Source: JAJEEA01 sp965243615 | GTDB taxonomy: Bacteria; Acidobacteriota; Vicinamibacteria; Vicinamibacterales; UBA8438 | NCBI GenBank assembly: GCA_965243615.1 | Contig: CBDEVO010000003.1 | Span: 4,650,001-4,714,000 of the forward strand | DNA: 64,000 nucleotides | Direction of reading: 5' to 3' | Position numbers and translations under genes: made by a program | Shown: piece by piece, positions 27,599 through 35,805 of the stretch | Position numbering within the stretch: the first letter of the stretch is position 1 | Layout of the letters: each line of letters starts with the position of its first letter | Notes under the pieces: model-generated | What the model saw: the letters and a program-made list of their open reading frames with translations, nothing else | Told to the model about the DNA's origin: nothing | Database searches by the model: none

Positions 27599-28567
27599 TC
27601 ACAGCAGTTGCGTCGTCAGCGCCGCCAGGAGAGGCGCGAGAGCGGAGACGACCACCTCGGCCTTCTTCGCCAAGCCCGAATAGAAGGCACCGCTCTCCGC
27701 TCCCTTCTCCAGGAGCCGGCCGAGCGGCACGGGGGCGTGCGACCTCAGGGCCACCGCGTGCGGCGCGTACACGGCAACCAGCGTCAGGGTCATGACGACG
27801 CCCCAGAAGATGCTGACGACGTTGGCGAAGTCGAGGTACTCGGCCCCGGCCGGCGCGGCCGCCTCGCCCGCCCCGTAGAGCGCTTGCGGCAGGCGGAAGT
27901 ACAGGGTCAGCAGCAGGGTGCTCCCGACGAGGAGGGCGCTCATGGCGACCAGGGAATGGACCAGGCCGTCCGCCGCCTCGCGAGCAGCCCGATCGCGGTC
28001 GCCCTCGTCCCCGCCCCCGGCTCCCTCGACGACGGCGGCGGCGTGACAGGACCCCGCGCACACCGCCGCGATGCCGAACGCCACCGGCAGGAGAATCGAG
28101 ATCAGGTGACGGGGAACGCCCAGCGGACCCGCATCGCCGGTCATGGCCGCCGCCACGGGGCCGCCCGCTTCCTGATAGATCCTCGTGATCGAGTCGTAGG
28201 CTATGGAATAGAGCTGCAGGTCCACGGCGCCAAGGCCCGCGAGAGCGGCATGGAATCCGATCCAGGCCGCGACGCCGGCGACCGCCAGCCTGCGCTTCCG
28301 CGACGCCGGGAGAGGGCTGGCGGCCACGCCGCCGCAATAGTAGGCGAGCAGCCCAACGCAGAACGCGACGTAGAGGACGGTGAGCGCCGACATCAAGATC
28401 ATGCCCCGCGCGAACCGCGGCTCCGCATCCAGGCCCTGCACCAGCCGGCCGATCAGCAGCTCGACGATCTCGGGACCGACGAGCAGCTCGACCGTCGCCA
28501 CCGACAGCAGGACGGGAAGTACGCCGACGAGAAGCCTCCACTCCGAATGCCCGACCGCCCCGCCCAT
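27599..28567 (-). CDS. Polytopic membrane protein of unknown function
   Basis: A 322-residue protein with about six hydrophobic segments, for example LVGVLPVLLSVATVELLVG, MSALTVLYVAFCVGLLAYY, LISILLPVAFGIAAVCAG and VVMTLTLVAVYAPHAVAL. An acidic and Gly-rich cytoplasmic-type loop (VVEGAGGGDEGDRDR) interrupts the middle. The start MGGAVGHS was chosen for the GGGAG ribosome site; the frame is open further upstream. No family is recognised. It is a single gene convergent with the bactofilin gene. Confidence 0.6.
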   Translation of the reverse strand: MGGAVGHSEWRLLVGVLPVLLSVATVELLVGPEIVELLIGRLVQGLDAEPRFARGMILMSALTVLYVAFCVGLLAYYCGGVAASPLPASRKRRLAVAGVAAWIGFHAALAGLGAVDLQLYSIAYDSITRIYQEAGGPVAAAMTGDAGPLGVPRHLISILLPVAFGIAAVCAGSCHAAAVVEGAGGGDEGDRDRAAREAADGLVHSLVAMSALLVGSTLLLTLYFRLPQALYGAGEAAAPAGAEYLDFANVVSIFWGVVMTLTLVAVYAPHAVALRSHAPVPLGRLLEKGAESGAFYSGLAKKAEVVVSALAPLLAALTTQLL

Positions 28568-29093
28568 GGTCCCGCTCCCGAGTTTCCCGGCTCCGCCTCG
28601 GCGCGAACCGACGGCGGGTCGCACACCGGCCCGACAGAATCGCACCGCAATATCGAACGGTCTCCGTGTCGACGGCCTGGCAGCAGCTCCATCGCGACGC
28701 CGGCCGCCGCGGGCCTGAGACAGAAGACGTACGATAAACGATTTGTTGTGGTATTAGGGAGATACCCAAGCGACCAATAGATACAATATCGAGATTATTG
28801 ACCAAATGCGCACCGCCTCCCCGCAGTCTTCGGACACCCGCAAGCGACATTGGCGTCGAGGCGAGGCGGGAGTCGCCTGCGGCACCTCCTCCGCCGGCGC
28901 GTCGGGACGGCCCTGCCCGCGACCGCCCACCTCCGACGAGAGCCCGCGTCAGGGTGCAGGCGAGCGGGCATTGCCCCGCGTGTCACGGGGCGGCCCGGAC
29001 CAGGGCCTGCCGGACCCTTCATCGGTGGCGCCGCGCTTCAGCCTCGCGCGATGCCCGGGCCTCGAGGGAATCGTTCGGAGAAGGAGGGCCGGG
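28568..29093. other. Intergenic region, no gene seen
   Basis: The part at 28730-28806 is clearly AT-rich (for example AACGATTTGTTGTGGTATTA) and probably holds the promoter of the membrane-protein gene transcribed leftward. From 28810 to 29093 the open frames are Arg/Pro/Gly shadows without motifs. Confidence 0.4.
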
Positions 29094-29831
29094 CTATGCC
29101 CGTTCCGCCATCCTTTCGGCCGCCTCGCGCCGGGCGAAGAGGACGTCGGCCAGCATCGGGGTGCCGTGGCGGCACCCGAGGCGCACGTTGCCGCGGTAGA
29201 CGTAGCCGAGGCCGCGGAGGGCGGCGGCGATGTGCTCGAACGTGGGTGCGCCCTCCCCGGCCGGGTTGGGGTGGAAGGCGGCCTCGACGATGACCGCGGA
29301 GGCGCGGCCGAGCGTCTCTTGCCCACCGCGGATGACCTCGAGGTCGAGGCCCTCGGTGTCGAGCTTGACGAGCACGTCCGGCTCGAGGCTCAGCCCGCCG
29401 GCCAGGCGGTCCAGGGTCTCGACCCGTACCCGGATCGGCTCGTACAGGGCCGCCTCGCCCGGCGCGGGCGCCGCCAGCGTCGACAGGATGTCGCTCTGCC
29501 GATGCACGAACAGCGGCTGCTCGGACGGCTCGCGGGCCAGCGCCAGCTCGAACACCTCGACAGCGCCGCCCTGGGTCTCCGCCCACTGCTCCAGCCTGCG
29601 GCACTGCCGGGGAATCGGCTCGACGCAGTAGACGCGGGCCCGAGGGAAGAGCCTGCGGAAGCGTCGGGCGGCCCGGCCCTTGTTGGCCCCGACGTCGATG
29701 ACGGTGCGGACGTCGAGGTTGGTGAGGCCCAGCAGCTTCTGCCGCTGCTCGACGTAGTCGGCGAGGTTCTTCAGGCCGAGCCCCTTGTGGAGAAACCGGA
29801 AGAACTGGCGCGATACGAGGCTCCCTGGCAT
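29094..29831 (-). CDS. FkbM family methyltransferase
   Basis: A 245-residue SAM-dependent methyltransferase. The nucleotide-binding motif is VIDVGANKGRAARRFRRLFP (about residues 44-63), with YCVEPIP at the second strand. The family's C-terminal block LVKLDTEGLDLEVIRGG also appears. FkbM enzymes methylate hydroxyl groups on sugars, lipids or antibiotics. No glycan or polyketide genes flank it, so the substrate is open. It is a single gene; the region upstream (29832-30167) holds a tandem duplication. Confidence 0.88.
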   Translation of the reverse strand: MPGSLVSRQFFRFLHKGLGLKNLADYVEQRQKLLGLTNLDVRTVIDVGANKGRAARRFRRLFPRARVYCVEPIPRQCRRLEQWAETQGGAVEVFELALAREPSEQPLFVHRQSDILSTLAAPAPGEAALYEPIRVRVETLDRLAGGLSLEPDVLVKLDTEGLDLEVIRGGQETLGRASAVIVEAAFHPNPAGEGAPTFEHIAAALRGLGYVYRGNVRLGCRHGTPMLADVLFARREAAERMAERA

Positions 29832-29900
29832 CGACGGCGATCATAGTCCGGTCGGACCGGGCAATCCGTCGTCGCCCGACCAGGGCATGACGACCGCTTC

Positions 29901-30063
29901 GCCCCAAGCCCTCGCCCTCGGGTCCCGCCCGATCCGGCTCGACCCGATCTCCCCCGCCGCGACAGGCGCCCGGCGCCGGCAATGCCCCAAGTCCTGCCCT
30001 CGGGTCCCCAACCCGGCTCGACCCGGAGTCTCCCCCGGCCGCACCAGCGCACGGCGCCGGCAT
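29901..30063 (+). repeat. Imperfect 83-bp tandem duplication
   Basis: Both units start GCCCCAAG and contain CCCTCGGGTCCC, GGCTCGACCCG, TCTCCC and GGCGCCGGCA. The second unit starts at 29984, and small indels separate them. It lies in the upstream region shared by the FkbM gene and the PQQ dehydrogenase gene. Confidence 0.6.
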
Positions 30064-30167
30064 CGGTCTTTGGGGTGCCGCGAACGCGTGGTATCTTGAC
30101 CGGCTGGGACCGCACCCGCGGAGCGCGGGCCGCGCCCCTCGACCAACACCGACACCGGGAGACCGAC

Positions 30168-31802
30168 ATGCAACGGCTTGCCACCGCCTTCGCCCTGCTC
30201 GCCTTCGCCGCCTCGGCGTTCGCCCAGCCCGCCGACGACGCCTCCGGCGCGTCGCCGTCCTTCTCGCCCGTCACCTGGGAGCGCCTGCTGAACGCGGCCG
30301 ACGAGCCCGAGAACTGGCTGATGTACTCCGGCACCCTCGACGCCCAGCGCTACAGCCGGCTCGATCAGGTCCACAACCGCAACGTCGGCGGGCTCGAGCT
30401 CAAGTGGGCCTACCAGATCCCGCAGCTCGACCGCGCGGAGACATCGCCGCTGGTGGTCGACGGGGTGATGTTCATCACGGAGGCGCCGAGCAACGTGGTC
30501 GCCGTCGACGCCGCCACCGGGCGGCAGTACTGGCGCTACGACCACCCGCTGCCCGACGACCTGCGCATCTGCTGCGGGCGGAACAACCGCGGGGTCGCGA
30601 TTCTCGGCGACACGCTCTACATGAGCACGCTGGACGCGCACCTCGTGGCCATTGACGCGCGCACCGGCAACCTCTTGTGGGACCGGGAGGTCGCCGACCA
30701 CCGCTCGGGCTACAGCAAGACCGCCGCGCCCCTCGTCGTCAAGGACCAGGTGGTGACGGGCATCGCCGGCGGCGAGTACGGCATCCGCGGCTTCGTAGAC
30801 GCCTACGACGCCGCCACCGGCGACCTCACCTGGCGCGCGTGGACGATTCCCGGCCCCGACCACCCCGACAACCAGACGTGGGCCGGCGAGTCGTGGCGCA
30901 CCGGGGGGTCGGCGAGCTGGATCACCGGCGCCTACGACCCCGACCTCGACCTCGTCTACTGGGGCACCGGCAACCCCGGCCCGGACTGGAACGGCGACGT
31001 GCGGCTCGGCGACAACCTCTACTCGGACTCCGTGCTCGCCATCGACCACGAGACCGGCGGCCTCGACTGGTACTTCCAGTTCACGCCGCACGACGTGCAC
31101 GACTGGGACGCCATCCAGGTGCCGATTCTCGCCGACCTGACCTGGGAGGGCGAGGAGCGCAAGGTCATGATGTGGGCGAACCGCAACGCCTTCTTCTACA
31201 CCCTCGACCGCGAGAGCGGCGAGTTCCTCCTCGGCGTGCCGTACGCCAGGCAGACCTGGGCGGTGGGGCTCGACTCGAACGGCCGGCCGATCCGGGTGCC
31301 CGACACCTCGCCGACCCCCGAGGGCACCCTCGCCTCGCCGCCCGTCGTGGGAGCCACCAACTGGTTCTCGCCCGCCTTCAGCCCCCGCACCGAGCTCTTC
31401 TACGTGCAGGCCTACGACGGCGAGGACATCTTCTACAAGCGCGACGAGGATTACGTCGAGGGCGACCAGTTCACGGGCGGCGGCTTCCAGCGGCCGCTAC
31501 CGGTCGACAACTACCACAGCGCCATCCGCGCCATCGACCCGCGGACCGGCGACATCCGGTGGGAGTACGCCGTGCAGCCGCGCTCGACGGCCGGGGTGCT
31601 GGCGACGGCCGGGGACCTCGTGTTCAGCGGCAGCGTCGACGGCTACTTCTACGCCCTCGACGCCTCCACCGGGCGCGAGCTGTGGCACGTCGCGGTCGGC
31701 GCCATGGTCCACGCCGCCCCCATGACCTACGCCGTTGACGGGCAGCAGTACGTGAGCATCGCGGCCGGCAACGTGGTGTTCACCTTCGGGCTGCCCGAGT
31801 AG
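30168..31802 (+). CDS. PQQ-dependent alcohol dehydrogenase
   Basis: A 544-residue periplasmic quinoprotein with a signal peptide (AFALLAFAASAFAQ). Beta-propeller repeats carry many TGxxxW motifs, such as DAATGRQYWRYDHPLP and DARTGNLLWDREV. A vicinal Cys pair (LRICCGRNN), typical of the disulfide ring next to PQQ, is present. The catalytic Asp region is VRLGDNLYSDSVLAID. It oxidises an alcohol or aldehyde and would pass electrons to a cytochrome; none is adjacent. The start codon of the Fpg-like gene follows 11 bases after its stop, so the two may be cotranscribed. Confidence 0.9.
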   Translation: MQRLATAFALLAFAASAFAQPADDASGASPSFSPVTWERLLNAADEPENWLMYSGTLDAQRYSRLDQVHNRNVGGLELKWAYQIPQLDRAETSPLVVDGVMFITEAPSNVVAVDAATGRQYWRYDHPLPDDLRICCGRNNRGVAILGDTLYMSTLDAHLVAIDARTGNLLWDREVADHRSGYSKTAAPLVVKDQVVTGIAGGEYGIRGFVDAYDAATGDLTWRAWTIPGPDHPDNQTWAGESWRTGGSASWITGAYDPDLDLVYWGTGNPGPDWNGDVRLGDNLYSDSVLAIDHETGGLDWYFQFTPHDVHDWDAIQVPILADLTWEGEERKVMMWANRNAFFYTLDRESGEFLLGVPYARQTWAVGLDSNGRPIRVPDTSPTPEGTLASPPVVGATNWFSPAFSPRTELFYVQAYDGEDIFYKRDEDYVEGDQFTGGGFQRPLPVDNYHSAIRAIDPRTGDIRWEYAVQPRSTAGVLATAGDLVFSGSVDGYFYALDASTGRELWHVAVGAMVHAAPMTYAVDGQQYVSIAAGNVVFTFGLPE

Positions 31803-31813
31803 CTGGACCGACG

Positions 31814-32650
31814 GTGCCCGAGCTGCCGGAAGTCGAGCGGGGACGCAGGCTCGCCGACGCGACGGCGGCGGGGCGGCGCATCGAGCGTGTCTGGTGCGCC
31901 GACGACCCGCTGGTGTTCGACGGGGTCCCCTCGGACGAGTGGCGGCGCGCGCTCGAGGGCCGGCGGGTCGAGGCGGCGCGGCGCTGGGGCAAGCAGCTCT
32001 GGCTCGTCCTCGACCGGCCGCCGCATCCCCTCTTCCACTTCGGGATGGCCGGCGGCTTCAAGACCCCGGCGTCGACGCCGCTCCAGCTCAAGTCGGGGCC
32101 GCGCGAGGACGCTGCGGTCTGGCCGCCGCGGTTCCTGAAGATCCGGCTGCGCTTCGACGATGGCGGCGAGCTCGCGATGACCGACGGGCGCCGCCTCGGG
32201 CGCATCCTCCTGCGCGACGACCCCCAGGGCGAACCCCCGGTCGCGAAGCTTGGCTTCGACCCACTCCTGGCGATGCCCCCGCCGAAGCGGTTCTCCGAGC
32301 TGATCCGCGCCCGCGGCGCCAACGTGAAGTCGCTGCTGCTCGACCAGTCGTTCGCGGCCGGCGTGGGCAACTGGATCGCCGACGAGGTGCTCTACCAGGC
32401 CGGCATCGATCCACGGCGCAACGCCGCGTCCCTCACCGACGCGGAAGCACGACGTGTGCGCGCCAGGCTCGCCGCGATCGTCAAGCGCGCCGTCGACGCG
32501 AACGCCGACGACGCCCGTTATCCCCGCACCTGGCTCTTCCACCGGCGCTGGGGCAAGCGCGCGGACGCGCGGACCGCGCGCGGCGCACGCATCGAGCACC
32601 TGACCATCGGCGGGCGCACGACCGCTTGGGTGCCAGCGGCGCAGCATTGA
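31814..32650 (+). CDS. Fpg/Nei-family DNA glycosylase, zincless type
   Basis: A 278-residue base-excision repair enzyme with a GTG start. Its N-terminus is PELPEVERGRRL, where the first Pro is the Schiff-base nucleophile and the Glu is the acid. The H2TH region has DQSFAAGVGNWIADEVLYQA. The C-terminus normally carries a four-Cys zinc finger. Here it is FHRRWGKRADA followed by EHLTIGGRTTAWVPAAQH, with no Cys, matching the zincless finger of plant/fungal FPG and NEIL1-like enzymes. The recognition Arg in GRTT is kept, so it should be active on oxidised bases. Confidence 0.87.
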   Translation: MPELPEVERGRRLADATAAGRRIERVWCADDPLVFDGVPSDEWRRALEGRRVEAARRWGKQLWLVLDRPPHPLFHFGMAGGFKTPASTPLQLKSGPREDAAVWPPRFLKIRLRFDDGGELAMTDGRRLGRILLRDDPQGEPPVAKLGFDPLLAMPPPKRFSELIRARGANVKSLLLDQSFAAGVGNWIADEVLYQAGIDPRRNAASLTDAEARRVRARLAAIVKRAVDANADDARYPRTWLFHRRWGKRADARTARGARIEHLTIGGRTTAWVPAAQH

Positions 32651-32760
32651 CCCCGCTCCACGTCGACGCGGCTCGACTGCGCGCGCGGCGTCACCCGTAC
32701 CTCCACGGTGTCGCCGAGCCGGTCACGAATCTCGCGCAGCCTCACGTGCGCCTAGACGAA

Positions 32761-32784
32761 GGGCCGGGCAACGGTGCCCGGCCC
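32761..32784 (+). terminator. Hairpin between convergent genes
   Basis: GGGCCGGGCA, loop ACGG, then TGCCCGGCCC gives a perfect 10-bp GC stem. It lies between the stop of the glycosylase gene and the stop of the convergent secreted-protein gene, so it could end transcription from either side. No T-run is present. Confidence 0.5.
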
Positions 32785-32831
32785 TAGCCGCAAGTGCCCG
32801 CGACGCGGGCGGACGCCCGCGCGCGTTCGTG

Positions 32832-33842
32832 CTACTGCTCGTTCGCCAGCTCCAGCGCGCGCTCGCCGCCGAGGATGTTGGTCATGCTGTAGTTGCCCTC
32901 GTGGCAGGCGTACTCGAAGAGGTAGGGCAGCTCGTCGGGCGGGAACGCCGTGAACGGGAACTCGCCCGTGAAGCTCTGCTCCCAGTGGGTGGGGTCCTCG
33001 ACCGTGAACTCGTAGTGCACCGTGCCGGGGCCGGTCCGCGTGAACCGCTCCGTGACGGTGATGGTGTCGTCGTCCCGGCCGTTCGCCATGCGCAGCAGGA
33101 CGGGGTCGCCGCCCACCGCCCCCGCGTTCGCCTCGGTGCGCCGCAGGTTGGTCGTCTCGACGACGAGGGTGTCGCCCTCCCAGCGCCCCCGCGCGTCGCC
33201 GTGCCACTGGCGGATGCTCGTCGGCACGTGCGCGCGCCCGTCGACGGGGATGATGCGGAAGTCGTGGATCATCTCGACGTAGATGGCGACGTAGCCCGGC
33301 GTCTGCATGATCATGAAATTGTTGTTGTAGGCGCTCGGCAGCATCGGCGGACCCGCCGACCACACCAGGCAGCGGTCGTTCAGCTCGAGGTCTTCCCACG
33401 AGTCGAACGGCCCCTCGACGGGGAAGGCGGCGTCGTGCGCCGTCTTGCGGTTCGCGGCGTCCGCCGTCCGCACCGGCAGCCGGCCGTTCGGCGGGTCCGA
33501 GATCAGTGACGTCCGGCCCGTCGGCCGCGTGCCCCCGTCCAGCCAGAAATTGTTGTAGCCGCCGACGTTGCCCCCGGCCACGGTCCGGCGGGGCGGAGCC
33601 ACCAGCAGCTCCTGGTTGCGGTCGACCCGCGCCTGCTCCTGGGTCGCCACCTCCTCGTCGGTGAGGAAGGCCTTTTCGCCCAGCGCCTCGGGACGCTCGA
33701 GCGGCGTGATCGTCTTGTTGGTGTAGGTGCCCTGCAGGTCAGGGTCGCCCCACGGCGTTCGCGGCGCGTCCTGGGCGGCGGCCGCCGCCGGCACGACGAG
33801 GAGAGCGGCCAGGACCGCTGCGCCGAGACGTGTTCGAGTCAT
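32832..33842 (-). CDS. Secreted protein with WGxPDLQG motif, paralogue 1
   Basis: A 336-residue exported protein with a signal peptide ending near AAAAAQ. Conserved blocks are TPWGDPDLQGTYTNKTITPL, SLISDPPNGRLP, YNNNFMIMQTPGYVAIYVEM, RQWHGDARGRWEGDTLVVET and YEYACHEGNYSM-like FEYACHEGNYSM. The family is frequent in Acidobacteriota but has no known activity that I can name. A second member is at 63024, about one-third identical by eye with the same block order. It is a single gene. Confidence 0.75.
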   Translation of the reverse strand: MTRTRLGAAVLAALLVVPAAAAAQDAPRTPWGDPDLQGTYTNKTITPLERPEALGEKAFLTDEEVATQEQARVDRNQELLVAPPRRTVAGGNVGGYNNFWLDGGTRPTGRTSLISDPPNGRLPVRTADAANRKTAHDAAFPVEGPFDSWEDLELNDRCLVWSAGPPMLPSAYNNNFMIMQTPGYVAIYVEMIHDFRIIPVDGRAHVPTSIRQWHGDARGRWEGDTLVVETTNLRRTEANAGAVGGDPVLLRMANGRDDDTITVTERFTRTGPGTVHYEFTVEDPTHWEQSFTGEFPFTAFPPDELPYLFEYACHEGNYSMTNILGGERALELANEQ

Positions 33843-33975
33843 GTGATACCTCCCGTCTGGTTCCCGATCGCGCCCTCCGGAGACGCGCATGGTTCGCAAA
33901 ATGCACATCGTTCCTCAGTGCAGATTATACGCCCGGTCCGCCCGGGCGGGACGCCGCGCGGTCGGGCAGGCGACC

Positions 33976-35619
33976 TCAGAGCCGTCCGTCGACCACCACG
34001 TCCAGCAGCGTCGGGCCGGAATGCGCGAGCGCCGCCTCGAGGGCCGGTGCGATGTCGTCGGGCTCGACCACGCGCCGCGACCGGAGCCCCATGGCGGCGG
34101 CCAGCCCCGCGAAGTCGACGGGCGGGTCGTCGAAGTCCATGCCGACGAAGCGGTCGACGCCGTGCCCGGCCCGCACGCGTTGCTTGAGGATGCGGTAGCC
34201 GCGGTTGTTGGCAATGACGTAGACCATCGGCAGCCGCAGGTGGGCCGCCGTCCACAGCGCCTGTATGTTGTACAGGGCCGAGCCGTCCCCGATCACCGCC
34301 ACCACCGGACGGTCCGGCACGGCAAGGCGAATCCCCACCGCCCCGGCCACCGCGAACCCGATGCCGCCGCTGGCCAGCCCGTAATAGCTGCGCTCGTCGC
34401 GATAGGGCCAGAAACGCGGCAGCGCCAGGGAAGACGTCAGCCCCTCGTCCACCACGACCGTATCCGCCGGCAACGTATCGCTCAGCACCCGCATCAGGTG
34501 GTCGGGATGGATCGGCGCCCCCGCGCAGGACCCCAGCGACCGGACGAAGGCCTCCCGCGCCGACGACCAGTTCCCGGGCCGCAGCTCCTCGACGCGCTGT
34601 CGCGCCGCCGCCTCGTATCCGGCGGGGCGGCGTGCGCGGAGCCGCTCGTTGAGGGCGGCGAGCGTCTCCCGGACATCGGCCTGCACCGCCAGCTCGGTCG
34701 GGTAGTTCTTGGCGAGGTCCGCCGATCGCTCCCCCACCTGCACGACCGGCAGCCCCGCCGGCAGCGGCGGCGGGCCCGGCACGGACATGCGCAGCACGTC
34801 GGTCCCGAGGCAGAGCAGAAGATCGAAGGCGCCGAGCCGGGCGGCGACGTCCCGCTGGTTCCGGGTCAGCGTGCCCAGGTAGCACGGGTGCCCGGACACG
34901 AACGGGGCGACGGTGGGAACCGTGTCCTGATACACGCCGGCACCGAGCAACTCGGCCAGCTCGCCCGCCTGCGGGAGGGCCGAGCGGGTGTTCACCTCGT
35001 GCCCCACCACCATCACGGGGCGCCGGGCCGCGAGCAGGCGGTCCGCGAGCCCATCGAGGACCGTGTCGCCGGGCCGGGTGCGGGCCTCGACGCGGTTGCG
35101 GCGCCCCAAGTCGACCTCGACGTCGTCGGTCAGCACGTTGCCCGGCAGCGAGATGAACACGGGCCCGGTCGGGGGCGCGAGGGCGATCTTGGCCGCCCGC
35201 CGCACGATGCGGGGCAGATCGTCGAGCCGCGTCGCCTCCACCGCCCACTTGACGTGGGGGCGGGCCATCGGCTCGAGCGGCGCATAGAGCATGGGCTCGG
35301 TCAGGCCGTGCCCGACGGGATGCTGGCCGGCGGTGACGATGAGCGGCGAGCCGATCCAGCTCGCGTTGAAGAGCGAGCCGACGGCGTTCCCCAGCCCCGG
35401 CGCGACGTGGAGGTTGCACGCGGCGAGGCGCCCGCTCGCCCGGGCGTAGCCGTCCGCCATGGCCACCACCGCCGCCTCCTGGGCCCCGAGCACGTACTCG
35501 ATCTGCGGGAAGTCGGGCAGCGCTGCCATCAGCGGCAGCTCGGTGGTGCCGGGGTTGCCGAAGAGGTGGGTCACCCCCTCGTCGGCCAGCAGCGACAGCA
35601 ACGCGTGGCTACCGAGCAT
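33976..35619 (-). CDS. ThDP-dependent decarboxylase, benzoylformate-decarboxylase-like
   Basis: A 547-residue enzyme. The ThDP-activating Glu is in VLGAQEAAVVAMADGYARAS; GNPGTTELPLMAAL and the His of NLHVAPGLGNAVG resemble benzoylformate decarboxylase. The diphosphate/Mg motif is GDGSALYNIQALWTAAHLRL followed by VIANN. It therefore probably decarboxylates an aromatic 2-keto acid to an aldehyde; acetolactate synthase-like activity is the alternative. It lies about 190 bases downstream of, and in the same direction as, a molybdenum hydroxylase subunit that could oxidise such an aldehyde (inference). Confidence 0.82.
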   Translation of the reverse strand: MLGSHALLSLLADEGVTHLFGNPGTTELPLMAALPDFPQIEYVLGAQEAAVVAMADGYARASGRLAACNLHVAPGLGNAVGSLFNASWIGSPLIVTAGQHPVGHGLTEPMLYAPLEPMARPHVKWAVEATRLDDLPRIVRRAAKIALAPPTGPVFISLPGNVLTDDVEVDLGRRNRVEARTRPGDTVLDGLADRLLAARRPVMVVGHEVNTRSALPQAGELAELLGAGVYQDTVPTVAPFVSGHPCYLGTLTRNQRDVAARLGAFDLLLCLGTDVLRMSVPGPPPLPAGLPVVQVGERSADLAKNYPTELAVQADVRETLAALNERLRARRPAGYEAAARQRVEELRPGNWSSAREAFVRSLGSCAGAPIHPDHLMRVLSDTLPADTVVVDEGLTSSLALPRFWPYRDERSYYGLASGGIGFAVAGAVGIRLAVPDRPVVAVIGDGSALYNIQALWTAAHLRLPMVYVIANNRGYRILKQRVRAGHGVDRFVGMDFDDPPVDFAGLAAAMGLRSRRVVEPDDIAPALEAALAHSGPTLLDVVVDGRL

Positions 35620-35805
35620 GGTCGACGAGGGAACGGCGGGCTGGAAGTCTCGGCTGCGAGGGGCCGTGGGGCGGGGCGCCCGCGGCAGGTGGTCGAGAAC
35701 CGGCAACCACCCCGCACACACGGCACGATGGAGGTACCCGTTACGGCACGGTGGGAGGGACCCGCGGCGGCCGTGCAACGAGCCCTCCCGCGTCACCGGC
35801 CCTCG

